A stretch of 18,048 bases of DNA from the NCBI GenBank assembly GCA_040757355.1, contig JBFLWY010000042.1, positions 1 to 18,048 of the forward strand. The letters are read 5' to 3'. The stretch comes from DTYU01 sp040757355 (lineage in GTDB: Bacteria; Bacillota; Desulfotomaculia; Desulfotomaculales; Ammonificaceae). The notes under the pieces are model-generated. The model saw only the letters and a list, made by a program, of their open reading frames with translations. It had not been told where the DNA came from and searched no databases. Shown here piece by piece: positions 7,809 to 14,144 of the stretch (positions are counted from its first letter, which is position 1; the number at the start of each line of letters is the position of its first letter). The position numbers were made by a program, and so were the translations under genes.

Positions 7809-7993
7809 AAGGTAAGTATTCACTGAACCTCGTAGGGTGCGGTGATAAGCAGCGCCTGGCTTTGTCGGCGACGCCGGCCGGATGCTCACGTACCAACCCA
7901 GTACGCTGCGCTCCGTCCAGCGTCGTCCTTCGCGCCATGCTTGCTTCTAACCGCACTCCGTCAAAACACCTACGTGGTTTCCTGAACATTTGC
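7809..7993 (+). repeat. Element R3: complete 185-bp R-family repeat, inverted relative to R4
   Basis: It aligns without gaps to the complement of R4 (12537-12721) with about 15 mismatches by eye (about 92% identity). The ends are imperfectly inverted: GTAAGTATTCA at the left against the complement of TGAACATTTGC at the right. The core holds CTCACGTACCnnnnCAGTACGCT, a near-palindrome shared with R1 and R5, then CTCCGTCCAGCG and TGCTTGCTTCT. It begins 17 bp after the stop at 7791 and ends 9 bp before the methyltransferase ATG at 8003, so it occupies the whole intergenic gap apart from the ribosome site. Confidence 0.85.
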
Positions 7994-8002
7994 GGAGAAA
8001 GG

Positions 8003-8719
8003 ATGTGGCCCGTGACCGATAAATTCACCTCAAGGTTTTTTCGCCAATCCGACGCCAGGACCGAAAAGCTGGTTTTTCCCCTCCCCCCGTACTGGTGGAG
8101 CAGGTTTTACGAGTACGAATGGGCGCGGCGGTTTTGCGCGCCGGATGATGTGGTTCTGGACGCCGGTTGCGGCATCTGCCACCCGTTTAAGTTTTACCTT
8201 TCAGACGTGTGCCGCGAGGTGCACGCCTGCGACATAGATCCCCGGATACTCTCGGCTGAGGAGATTCTGAAGGATATCGCGCGTGATTTTGGTGAAGAGG
8301 TTTCGAAACGGTTTCCGGTGAAATATTTCCGGCAGGTCTTTTATTGCCGGGCCTCCCTTACGGCTCTTCCCTATCCAGACCGAACATTTGATAAGATATA
8401 CTGCATCTCTGTTCTGGAACACCTGCCGCCGGCAGCCCTTTTCCTGTCGCTGCAGGAGTTCAAACGTACTTTGAAGGATGAGGGGCTGATCGTCCTGACC
8501 TTTGATTACCCGCTCGTCAATTTGGAATACCTTGCAAAAGTTTTCGCGGACGTCGGGCTGGTGTTTGCCGGTAAAGTCCTTTTTGAGATGCCGGAGAACG
8601 CCCTTTATTCGGAAATAGACCGGCTGTCCTGCTTCCGGGCTGTCTTGCGGAAAGCTGTCAACCATCGCCAACGCCGGGAAGACCCTGATCACCACCGGAA
8701 GTCCTTAGGATTCAAGTAG
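8003..8719 (+). CDS. Class I SAM-dependent methyltransferase
   Basis: This is a 238-residue Rossmann-type methyltransferase. Motif I is VVLDAGCGI (50-58). The ribose-binding acidic strand is HACDIDPRIL, and the post-I/motif II region is FDKIYCISVLEHLPP, as in Methyltransf_11/25-type enzymes. LKDEGLIVLTFDYP follows as motif III. The frame is open further upstream to 7769, but that stretch is element R3. I chose ATG 8003 because GGAGAAAGG lies just before it; GTG 8012 is an alternative. The substrate is probably a sugar or a glycan intermediate judging from its neighbours, but the sequence does not show it. The last residues (NHRQRREDPDHHRK) are unusually basic and polar. Confidence 0.85.
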   Translation: MWPVTDKFTSRFFRQSDARTEKLVFPLPPYWWSRFYEYEWARRFCAPDDVVLDAGCGICHPFKFYLSDVCREVHACDIDPRILSAEEILKDIARDFGEEVSKRFPVKYFRQVFYCRASLTALPYPDRTFDKIYCISVLEHLPPAALFLSLQEFKRTLKDEGLIVLTFDYPLVNLEYLAKVFADVGLVFAGKVLFEMPENALYSEIDRLSCFRAVLRKAVNHRQRREDPDHHRKSLGFK

Positions 8720-8739
8720 GAATTCGCGCAGTGAATTCC
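8719..8739 (+). other. Small perfect hairpin at the end of the methyltransferase gene
   Basis: GGAATTC and GAATTCC, separated by 7 nt, form a 7-bp stem that begins on the last base of the TAG stop codon. No U-run follows, so it is not a standard intrinsic terminator. It could protect the mRNA end or simply be a repeat remnant. Confidence 0.35.
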
Positions 8740-8817
8740 CTCAAATATTCTCACCTCTCACATCCAATCTCCCACTTCTAAGATGGCGGGACAGCCCACT
8801 CTGACCGCTTGTGCGGC

Positions 8818-8958
8818 ATGCCGGTAGCGGCGCTGAAACTGTACAACTGGCTTGCCTCCGTGACGGCGGCGGTCCGGCAGCGCGGCGGGGTTAGCGTGAT
8901 GAGCCCTGTAGAATTCCTCGGGCTCTGGTACAAAACTATCAGTGACAGCCAACAGTAG
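8818..8958 (+). pseudogene. Short coding remnant (46 residues), unrecognised
   Basis: The frame reads MPVAALKLYNWLASVTAAVR then QRGGVSVMSPVEFLGLWYKT and ISDSQQ before a TAG. The composition looks like real protein with an ordinary helix-strand-helix C-terminus, rather than random translation. There is no ribosome site before the ATG. The frame continues open a little further upstream without a start, through sequence that looks intergenic. I read it as the surviving 3' end of a deleted gene, possibly a sugar-modifying enzyme, but I cannot name a family. It may also be a chance frame. The remainder of the 8720-9085 gap holds pyrimidine-rich CTCACCTCTCACATCC-type sequence and the toxin-antitoxin promoter. 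Confidence 0.35.
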
Positions 8959-8984
8959 CTAAGAAGCAGCAAGGCTGCTTTAGC
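8958..8984 (+). terminator. Hairpin after the coding remnant, possible weak terminator
   Basis: GCTA/TAGC and AAGCAGC-AAG-GCTGCTT pair to give an 11-bp stem with one bulge and a 3-nt loop, starting on the last base of the TAG of the remnant. Only TTTAGCCTAGG follows, with no proper U-tract, so termination is uncertain. It separates the remnant from the toxin-antitoxin promoter. Confidence 0.35.
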
Positions 8985-9023
8985 CTAGGTGGATATTGAT
9001 ACTTTGTAGGCCTGGCTTAACAC

Positions 9024-9065
9024 TTGAAACCTCCTATAACATTATGCTAAAATCAATGTAAGCAT
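9024..9065 (+). promoter_or_regulatory. Sigma-A-type promoter with overlapping operator-like inverted repeat for vapBC
   Basis: TTGAAA (9024-9029) is followed after 18 bp by TAAAAT (9048-9053), preceded by TGC as an extended -10. An inverted repeat, ATGCT (9044-9048) and AGCAT (9061-9065), straddles the -10 and the predicted start of transcription. That is where a ribbon-helix-helix antitoxin would bind to repress its own operon. Promoter assignment is from sequence; the operator role is inference from known VapB autoregulation. Confidence 0.6.
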
Positions 9066-9085
9066 GATAAAAAGGAGGAAAAGCG

Positions 9086-9334
9086 ATGATTCGAACGCAG
9101 GTTCAATTAACGGAGGAGCAGTTCGCCGCTTTGAAAAAGATCAGCGCCGCGGAAGGGGTCTCGCTGGCCGAATTAATCCGCCAGGGTGTGGCTCAGGTGC
9201 TTGCCGCGCGCCACGGGGCGGATTACCGAAGCCGGGTCGAGCGCGCGCTTCGGGCGGCTGGGCGCTTCAGCTCCGGGGTTAAGGACCTTTCCCGTCGACA
9301 TAATGAATACTTCGCGGAGGCCATCACCGAATGA
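9086..9334 (+). CDS. Ribbon-helix-helix antitoxin, VapB-like
   Basis: This 82-residue protein has the CopG/MetJ-type layout: a short beta strand, MIRTQVQLTEEQFAALKKIS, then AEGVSLAELIRQGVAQVL as the two helices. The strand inserts into the DNA major groove as a dimer. The C-terminal half, rich in R, A and E, would wrap and block the toxin. AAGGAGGAAAAGCG immediately before the ATG is a strong ribosome site. The 3' end overlaps the toxin start as ATGA, the usual coupling for antitoxin-first operons. Confidence 0.9.
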   Translation: MIRTQVQLTEEQFAALKKISAAEGVSLAELIRQGVAQVLAARHGADYRSRVERALRAAGRFSSGVKDLSRRHNEYFAEAITE

Positions 9335-9729
9335 GCGTTTATTTGGACACCTCCGCTTTCCTGGCCGTGCTGGATGCCGACGATGAATACCACCCGCAGG
9401 CTAAAAGGGTCTGGGAAGAGTTGCTGCGGGCGGGTGTGCCCCTCATTTGCAGCAGCTACGTTTTGGTGGAGACCTACGCGCTGGTTCAGCACCGGTTGGG
9501 GCTGGAGGCGCTGAAGGTTTTTCACGAAGACATCTTCCCCCTGCTACGGGTCGAGTGGGTAGAAGAAGCGCTCCACGAGAATGCGGCCAACGCTGTGCTT
9601 ACTGTCAAACGGCGGCGCCTGAGCCTGGTGGATTGTGTAAGCTTTGCCTTAATGCGGCGTTTGGGGCTCAAGGAGGCTTTCACCTTTGACCGGGACTTTG
9701 CCGCGCAGGGCTTTACGTGCCTCCCGTAG
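9331..9729 (+). CDS. PIN-domain ribonuclease toxin, VapC-like
   Basis: This 132-residue protein is the normal size for a VapC endoribonuclease, which typically cuts tRNA or rRNA. The four acidic metal-binding positions are present: D6 in LDTSAF, E47 in LVETYAL, D101 in LSLVDCVSF, and D120 in FTFDRDF. The active site therefore appears intact. It is translated by ATGA overlap with the antitoxin. Within a glycosylation cluster it may act to stabilise an accessory region, but that is inference. No clear terminator follows. Confidence 0.92.
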   Translation: MSVYLDTSAFLAVLDADDEYHPQAKRVWEELLRAGVPLICSSYVLVETYALVQHRLGLEALKVFHEDIFPLLRVEWVEEALHENAANAVLTVKRRRLSLVDCVSFALMRRLGLKEAFTFDRDFAAQGFTCLP

Positions 9730-10251
9730 CGTCCTCTCAGGGTCCGTGCCGGCCGTGTTAACGTACCAACCGCAACCGCCTTTTTGAGGTAGAAGAATCT
9801 CAGCTCTGTATCCGCCGCGTTACTTTGAAAACCCTTTTACTGAACGCTTACTGAGCGGTGCACCGGTCCATCTTCCATATTCCGGCCTCACGTCATATGC
9901 AAAAGCCGCCCTTCGGGTTCCTTGTCCGGCAGCGGGCAGGAAAATGCGTAAGCCCGGTCCCCCTGAACAAGATAATCCTGCGATACCTGATAAAATTAGG
10001 GATAAAATTAGGGGGACTAAAATTAGGGGGACACCATACTAGATTATGAAACATTTACCCATATAATTCAGTATGGTGTCCCCGGAATTCCAATTCCCCC
10101 CCCCCCGGAATTCCCCCCGGCATTATAAGAGAGGCTACCAGGTCAAACCGCCGCCGGTTGATCGCGGACGTGAGGTTTCTTTAAGCTGAATACTGGCCCA
10201 AGTTATCCGGGGTAAGTGTCTAACTGAGTGCTGGGTGGTGAATAGAAGGGC
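9730..10251. other. Gene-free convergent region between the toxin and a leftward glycosyltransferase
   Basis: This 522-bp gap separates two converging genes. I find no convincing coding frame. It contains the REP-like hairpin listed separately (9991-10083), and then a C-rich tract with 11 consecutive C (10096-10106) between two GGAATTC-type sequences. A solitary TGAGTGCTGGG (10225-10235) matching the ends of modules A and B lies near the right edge. The first 260 bp show nothing I can identify apart from short GC-rich inverted matches. No clear U-tract terminator was found for either converging gene. Confidence 0.7.
9991..10083. repeat. REP-like palindrome GGGGACACCATACT with adjacent short direct repeats
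   Basis: GGGGACACCATACT (10027-10040) and its exact complement AGTATGGTGTCCCC (10070-10083) form a perfect 14-bp stem with a 29-nt AT-rich loop. Just left lie direct repeats of TAAAATTAGG (9991, 10003 and, without the full spacing, 10019). Palindromes with GGGGACACC-type stems are often associated with REP-type sequences moved by TnpA-REP (Y1 HUH) transposases; that link is from memory. No transposase is in the window. Confidence 0.65.
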
Positions 10252-11427
10252 TTACTTTTTATGACAAGTTAGAGTTTTGCAACACCCTTCAAGGTGTTTG
10301 TCGAGGATTTGCCTAACATGTTTATAACGGTGTTCCCAGGTCTGGCCGGCCAACCAGCGGTCTATCGCTTCCCTGTCAAATACAAACGATCGAGACAGGA
10401 TCCTGCCGACGCATGCGATGAACGACTGGCAGTCCTTTGCTACATACACGCCGGGGATGTTCCTTGCTTCCGGGAGATCGGTGGCTACGACGGGCTTACC
10501 GGCGGCAAGGTATTCGTACATCTTGACGGGGTTCGTTGCCAGACTGATCCGGTTGAGCTTAAAGGGAATGATGCAGACATCCGCGTAGTAGAGATACTGC
10601 GGCAATGACTCGTAGAACTTGTATCCCACGAACCGCAGATTGGGGATGGACCGGTCAACCGGAGTTCCGAATTCTACCCCGATAACCGAGATGAGAGCCT
10701 GTGGAAAGGCTTGCGCTAGTTTCTTTACCAGGTCTTGGTCAATCCAACTGGCCCACGCTCCGACGTAGGAGATTATGGGACCTTGGTGTCCTTCATATTC
10801 GAAAGGTCTTGGCGGAGGCTGGTCAACATACTGCCGGAAATGCCTAATGTCACAGCCGTTCCGGACCAAGTAGGCGGGTTTATTCCGGAAACGCCGCTCA
10901 ATCTGTATCTTCAGCGAAGATGCCGTGGTTACCACCAGGTCGGCCATGCCAACCATCTTGTTGAGGTACGGTTCCCATGCCGGGAAGTCATCAACGTAGT
11001 CGAAGACGATGAAGTCCGGTAAGTACTGTTCTATGAAGGGGTGCAGCTTTGACCACGAGGCCCAGACGAGCACCCTTTTACCCTGTCTTTTGAGTTCAGG
11101 GATTACTTCCCGGATAAAAGCCCTGTTGTCATTAACGAGCGTAAGGTTCGGCTTTATCTCTATGGCAGGAGGGCCTTCTTCGCCGATTTTGTTGCAGTAG
11201 TAGACTCTGTGACCGTGCCGTGCAAATTGCTCCATCAACTGTTGAGGCCGTTGTCTCATAAAATTCCAATTGATGGTTGGCGGATAAACAATTACCATCT
11301 CTGTTGATGGCCTGCCTGAAGTTGGTAGACTGCCCCGTAGCAGCAGGTTGAAGTCTGCCGGCGACAAAAACAACGGCTCGATATCGCGGTAATCTGCGGG
11401 GTAACTATTGATCTTTTCCGTCCGCAA
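10252..11427 (-). CDS. TuaH-like glycosyltransferase (GT4/GT1 clan)
   Basis: This 391-residue GT-B enzyme transfers a sugar with retention. IVYPPTINWNFMRQRPQQLM (about 46-65) is the signature of TuaH-like and related surface-glycan transferases. FDYVDDFPAW, NGCDIRHF, and GPIISYVGAW mark the interdomain region and the second Rossmann domain. NPVKMYEYLAAGKPVVATDLPE supplies the two glutamates of the E-x7-E donor site. It starts at TTG 11427, with AGGAGG about 10 nt before it; no ATG is near. It follows the upstream glycosyltransferase by 34 bp, so they are likely one operon. It is a close paralogue of the gene at 15462, with clearly more than half of residues identical by eye. The last dozen residues (EGCCKTLTCHKK) are absent from that paralogue. 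Confidence 0.9.
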   Translation of the reverse strand: MRTEKINSYPADYRDIEPLFLSPADFNLLLRGSLPTSGRPSTEMVIVYPPTINWNFMRQRPQQLMEQFARHGHRVYYCNKIGEEGPPAIEIKPNLTLVNDNRAFIREVIPELKRQGKRVLVWASWSKLHPFIEQYLPDFIVFDYVDDFPAWEPYLNKMVGMADLVVTTASSLKIQIERRFRNKPAYLVRNGCDIRHFRQYVDQPPPRPFEYEGHQGPIISYVGAWASWIDQDLVKKLAQAFPQALISVIGVEFGTPVDRSIPNLRFVGYKFYESLPQYLYYADVCIIPFKLNRISLATNPVKMYEYLAAGKPVVATDLPEARNIPGVYVAKDCQSFIACVGRILSRSFVFDREAIDRWLAGQTWEHRYKHVRQILDKHLEGCCKTLTCHKK

Positions 11428-11461
11428 TAAGACTCTGCCTCCTGGACAGCAACTCCGTTTT

Positions 11462-12517
11462 CTATCTATCGCTAGGTAAATTCTTTTCCAGCCAGGTCAG
11501 TTCCTTGAGCTTGGCAAGGAGCAGACTGACCCTGTTATCCCAAGAGAAATTACAGGCCAGTTCCAGGCGTAGCCTGCGGGCTTCCTCTCCGCCTTCTTTC
11601 TCCTTGCGCAAGGCCTGCTCAATGGCGGCTATGCATCCATCCCTATCGTCATAGGGATAAACCATTGGCGGGGCAAAACCTTGCACGAACGGAAGGTTGC
11701 GGCTTACCACGGGCAGCCCCGCCGCCAGGTACTCGTAAAGCTTTATGGGATCCGCGGCCCGTGCGATCGCATTGTCCTGGAAAGGGATAAAGCCGATGTC
11801 GAAACCATGTATATACGCGGGCAAGACCTCGTAGGACCGCTTGCCGAGATAACGTAAATTGGGAGGAGCTTTGTGCATCCCTTTTTCAAAATCCCATTCG
11901 TAATTCGCGCCAATAATTACAAACTGCCATTGAGGCCGGGCCACCACCACCTCATACAACAACTCTGCATCGACCCAGCCGGTGTGAAAGGCCCCGACAA
12001 ACCCGATAACCGCCTCGCCCGCCGACCGGATCTCCACCATTTCGGGCGGCGCAGGCGAGCCTTTGGGGGCATAATGGCCGAGATCAATCCCGTTGGGCAG
12101 CAACACCAAGCGCGGGTGACGGCCGCTGTGTTTATCGAGCAAGGTCTTTGAGCAGCACAATACTAAGTCAGCCCTGCTGAGCATCAGCTCCTCGTGCCTA
12201 GCGAATTCGGGAAGATCGTCCAGACAGTCGTAGACCACGAATTTGTCGCCGGCGCGGTCGATCCAAGCGGCGTGAGCCGGAAAATACACAAAGTAGATCG
12301 CGGATTCGACGGACTCTTTCGGCGCGTAGTCGAAGTCCTTATAAACCCAAAGATTCGGCGCCGCCTCTTCGGGTTGTACGCCCCTTACTTGAAGAGGGTT
12401 GCGGTAGTGGACCGGGTGCCCCTTCCGCGCCAAATGCAGCATCAGCTGCTGGGGACGATGAAAAAGGTAATCCCAGTCGATGGCAGCTAAACACACAACC
12501 GGACGTTTCCCGCCCAT
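11462..12517 (-). CDS. TuaH-like glycosyltransferase, more distant paralogue
   Basis: This GT-B enzyme of about 351 residues shares the family's WDYLFHRPQQLM near the N-terminus. It also has VYDCLDDLPEF, LLPNGIDLGHYAP, IGFVGAFHTGWVD, and DPIKLYEYLAAGLPVVSRNLP with the E-x7-E glutamates. I chose ATG 12517 because GGGTGG lies at a suitable distance. The frame extends to ATG 12535, but that start has only element R4 sequence and no ribosome site before it. It leads a two-gene operon with the glycosyltransferase at 10252. No signal peptide or membrane helix is seen, so it probably acts on the inner face of the membrane or in the cytoplasm. Donor and acceptor are unknown. Confidence 0.88.
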   Translation of the reverse strand: MGGKRPVVCLAAIDWDYLFHRPQQLMLHLARKGHPVHYRNPLQVRGVQPEEAAPNLWVYKDFDYAPKESVESAIYFVYFPAHAAWIDRAGDKFVVYDCLDDLPEFARHEELMLSRADLVLCCSKTLLDKHSGRHPRLVLLPNGIDLGHYAPKGSPAPPEMVEIRSAGEAVIGFVGAFHTGWVDAELLYEVVVARPQWQFVIIGANYEWDFEKGMHKAPPNLRYLGKRSYEVLPAYIHGFDIGFIPFQDNAIARAADPIKLYEYLAAGLPVVSRNLPFVQGFAPPMVYPYDDRDGCIAAIEQALRKEKEGGEEARRLRLELACNFSWDNRVSLLLAKLKELTWLEKNLPSDR

Positions 12518-12536
12518 CGTCAACCACCCTTTCATT

Positions 12537-12721
12537 GTAAATGTTCAGTAAATCACGTAGGTGTTTTGACGGAGTACGGTTAGAAGCACGCATGGCGCGA
12601 AGGACGGCGCTGGACGGAGCGGAGCGTACTGAGTAGGTACGTGAGCATCCGGCTGGCGTCGCCGACAAAGCCAGGCGCTGGTTATAACCGCACCCTACGG
12701 TGTTCAGCGAATACTTACCTT
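12537..12721 (-). repeat. Element R4: complete 185-bp R-family repeat, inverted copy of R3
   Basis: The complement aligns end to end with R3 (7809-7993), with about 15 mismatches and no gaps. The first base of the element overlaps the TGA stop of the GT-D gene (12721-12723), and the last base lies 19 bp before the ATG at 12517. As with R3, it is therefore nearly the entire intergenic sequence. The central GCGTACTgagtaGGTACGTGAG can fold. R3 and R4 face each other 4.5 kb apart. Confidence 0.85.
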
Positions 12722-13422
12722 CACTCTAAAGTGAGCCAGTAGCTGGGATAATCCGGCGACATAACGTTGTCGGGAGCGTGGCCGAAGTCTATGGACACCT
12801 TTCCATACTCGGTTGCCATGGCAGGGGCGATAACGTCGGCATTGACCCCGGCCGAAACCAGGGACCATTGATGCGGTACCCGCGCCATTTCTTCGATGCA
12901 GGTGTCGATGTCGTCCGAGCTGTTGATGTTCACCAGGGCGCCGGGGACCTTTATGCCCAGCTGGTCGTAAAGAAACGCCGCAAAGCGCTCCGCGGGGCGT
13001 CCAACAAGCAACGGCGGGTATGCCCGGATTAGATCCACAAATGGTTTGTACATCGGCATGTAAAGGTTTTCGAATGCGTAACAGATGGCCTTGGGCCGGA
13101 TACCCAGAGCTTCAAAGACTTGTTCGGTTAAGGAGTCGCGTGCAAACACGCCGACGATGTCGGCTTCCTGGAGTGCCTTGGCCATTCTGTCCCGAAGGGC
13201 CAAATTGGGCAGGACAGCCCCGCAATAATGGGGTGAGTGCGACCATCCCGCGTTCTGGCGAATCCACTCTAAGCTGAACACGACCTCCTGGGCCAGAACA
13301 ATATTTTCACCGTCACCGACGCGGACGAGAGAAAACGGTTCCCGCTTGGCCAGCGCCGATGCGATTCTCTCTACGATCAAGGGCAGAGGCACATAGTCTT
13401 CTGCCAGCAATTGAAGGGCCAT
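12721..13422 (-). CDS. GT-D fold glycosyltransferase (DUF1792-related)
   Basis: This 233-residue protein has SLVRVGDGENIVLAQE near the start, with D37-x-E39. This matches the R-x-GDGE motif of GT-D enzymes, the fold first described for the Fap1-modifying DUF1792 glucosyltransferase of streptococci. The later segments PHQWSLVSAGVNADVIAPAM and SIDFGHAPDNVM fit the family's C-terminal G-A-x-x and IDxGHA motifs. The ATG has an excellent AAGGAGG site 7 nt upstream. It lies in a leftward series with the methyltransferase at 13594 and GT4 at 14145, but is separated from them by a 135-bp inverted-repeat element. In known systems GT-D enzymes extend a sugar chain on a serine-rich protein; the acceptor here is unknown. 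Confidence 0.82.
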   Translation of the reverse strand: MALQLLAEDYVPLPLIVERIASALAKREPFSLVRVGDGENIVLAQEVVFSLEWIRQNAGWSHSPHYCGAVLPNLALRDRMAKALQEADIVGVFARDSLTEQVFEALGIRPKAICYAFENLYMPMYKPFVDLIRAYPPLLVGRPAERFAAFLYDQLGIKVPGALVNINSSDDIDTCIEEMARVPHQWSLVSAGVNADVIAPAMATEYGKVSIDFGHAPDNVMSPDYPSYWLTLE

Positions 13423-13452
13423 AAGCCTACCTCCTTAAAAGATTAAAAGTAT

Positions 13453-13587
13453 CTATTCAGGGTCGGAATTCAGAATCCAGTAGGCTTTTCACTCTTAGGA
13501 ATCCAAGGCAGGTTCACATTTCGGCTAACCCGTCTCTATTCTGGCTACTGACTTCTGAATTCGGACCTGAAACCCGTGCCTGAATAG
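13453..13587. repeat. 135-bp inverted-repeat element with R1-like ends
   Basis: The ends CTATTCAGG (13453-13461) and CCTGAATAG (13579-13587) are perfectly inverted. A second, inner pair, GAATTCAGAATCCAGTAG (13466-13483) and CTACTGACTTCTGAATTC (13545-13562), matches at 15 of 18 positions. GTGCCTGAATAGTTA at 13576-13590 is identical to the right end of R1 (508-522). It fills the gap between the GT-D and methyltransferase genes. There is no coding content. It looks like a MITE. Confidence 0.7.
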
Positions 13588-13593
13588 TTACGA

Positions 13594-14127
13594 TTAAAAC
13601 ACGGCAATCAGACTGAAGCTGTCATCGATGAACCGCTTGGCTCCGAGGGCCTCCATCTCCAGACTGCTCCAGCTTGTCTTGTGGATTTCGTATTCATTGC
13701 CGAATACCGCAGGCTGTTCCCTGAAGTGCCTGGGCGTGCTGATTAAGGAGTTGCGGCCCACCCGCCGGCATTCCCCGATAAACCGGACGCCCTGCTCTTT
13801 ATCGAAGTGCTCGAGGATGTCTATCGCTAAAATCAAGTCGTAGGCCTGGTCTTCCATATCCTTCATAACCGCCAGCGCTTCACCGACATAAACGTTGTTG
13901 TAAATAAACCGATGAAGGTCGTTGATGTAATCCGGATATGCCTCAATGCCGTCGATTCTGAGCATCCACTCCGCAGGAGCGTAGCGGAAATGCCATATCT
14001 CCATGTACTCCCTTACCAAGACGCCGTATTTTCCGAAGCCGACCCCGACATCCAGAACAGTCCTTGGGCTGACGGCGCAGACATAATCGATGATGGCCGG
14101 TATCTGTTGAACGTGGCTCGAGGGCAT
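13594..14127 (-). CDS. Class I SAM-dependent methyltransferase, small
   Basis: This 177-residue methyltransferase has motif I as TVLDVGVGFGKYG (D26-G32), followed by an acidic strand IDGIEAYPDY, and YDLILAIDILEHFDKEQG as motif II with the common LEH. NSLISTPRHFREQ follows. The length is short, but all core Rossmann motifs are present. AGAAAGGTG lies about 10 nt before the ATG. It starts 17 bp after the stop of the GT4 gene at 14145, so the two are probably cotranscribed. The partner could be the glycan made by that enzyme; the substrate is not visible. Confidence 0.85.
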   Translation of the reverse strand: MPSSHVQQIPAIIDYVCAVSPRTVLDVGVGFGKYGVLVREYMEIWHFRYAPAEWMLRIDGIEAYPDYINDLHRFIYNNVYVGEALAVMKDMEDQAYDLILAIDILEHFDKEQGVRFIGECRRVGRNSLISTPRHFREQPAVFGNEYEIHKTSWSSLEMEALGAKRFIDDSFSLIAVF

Positions 14128-14144
14128 TTTTTACGCGCACCTTT

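Noticed and set aside
7769..8002. Upstream extension of the methyltransferase frame to 7769
   Set aside because: It translates element R3, which also occurs in non-coding settings. A good ribosome site and ATG/GTG lie at 8003/8012.
8758..8972. Two leftward frames opposite the 8818-8958 remnant
   Set aside because: They are antisense shadows of the remnant with basic, low-quality composition and no ribosome site.
9730..9800. Intrinsic terminator after vapC near the CCTTTTTGAGG stretch
   Set aside because: No stable GC-rich stem directly precedes the T-run.
9858..10049. 63-residue frame before the REP palindrome
   Set aside because: No ribosome site is present, and its end is composed of the TAAAATTAGG repeats and the hairpin arm.
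12518..12535. Start of the 11462 glycosyltransferase at ATG 12535
   Set aside because: Only R4 sequence precedes it, without a ribosome site; ATG 12517 is better placed. It cannot be fully excluded.
7809..12721. A conserved small protein encoded by the R elements (frames through R3 and R4 share SATPAGCSRT and ASNRTPSKHLR; R1, R2 and R5 are also open in the matching frame)
   Set aside because: Of the R3/R4 differences that I could place in codons, only two are silent and about nine change the residue. There is no selection to keep a protein and no consistent start with a ribosome site.
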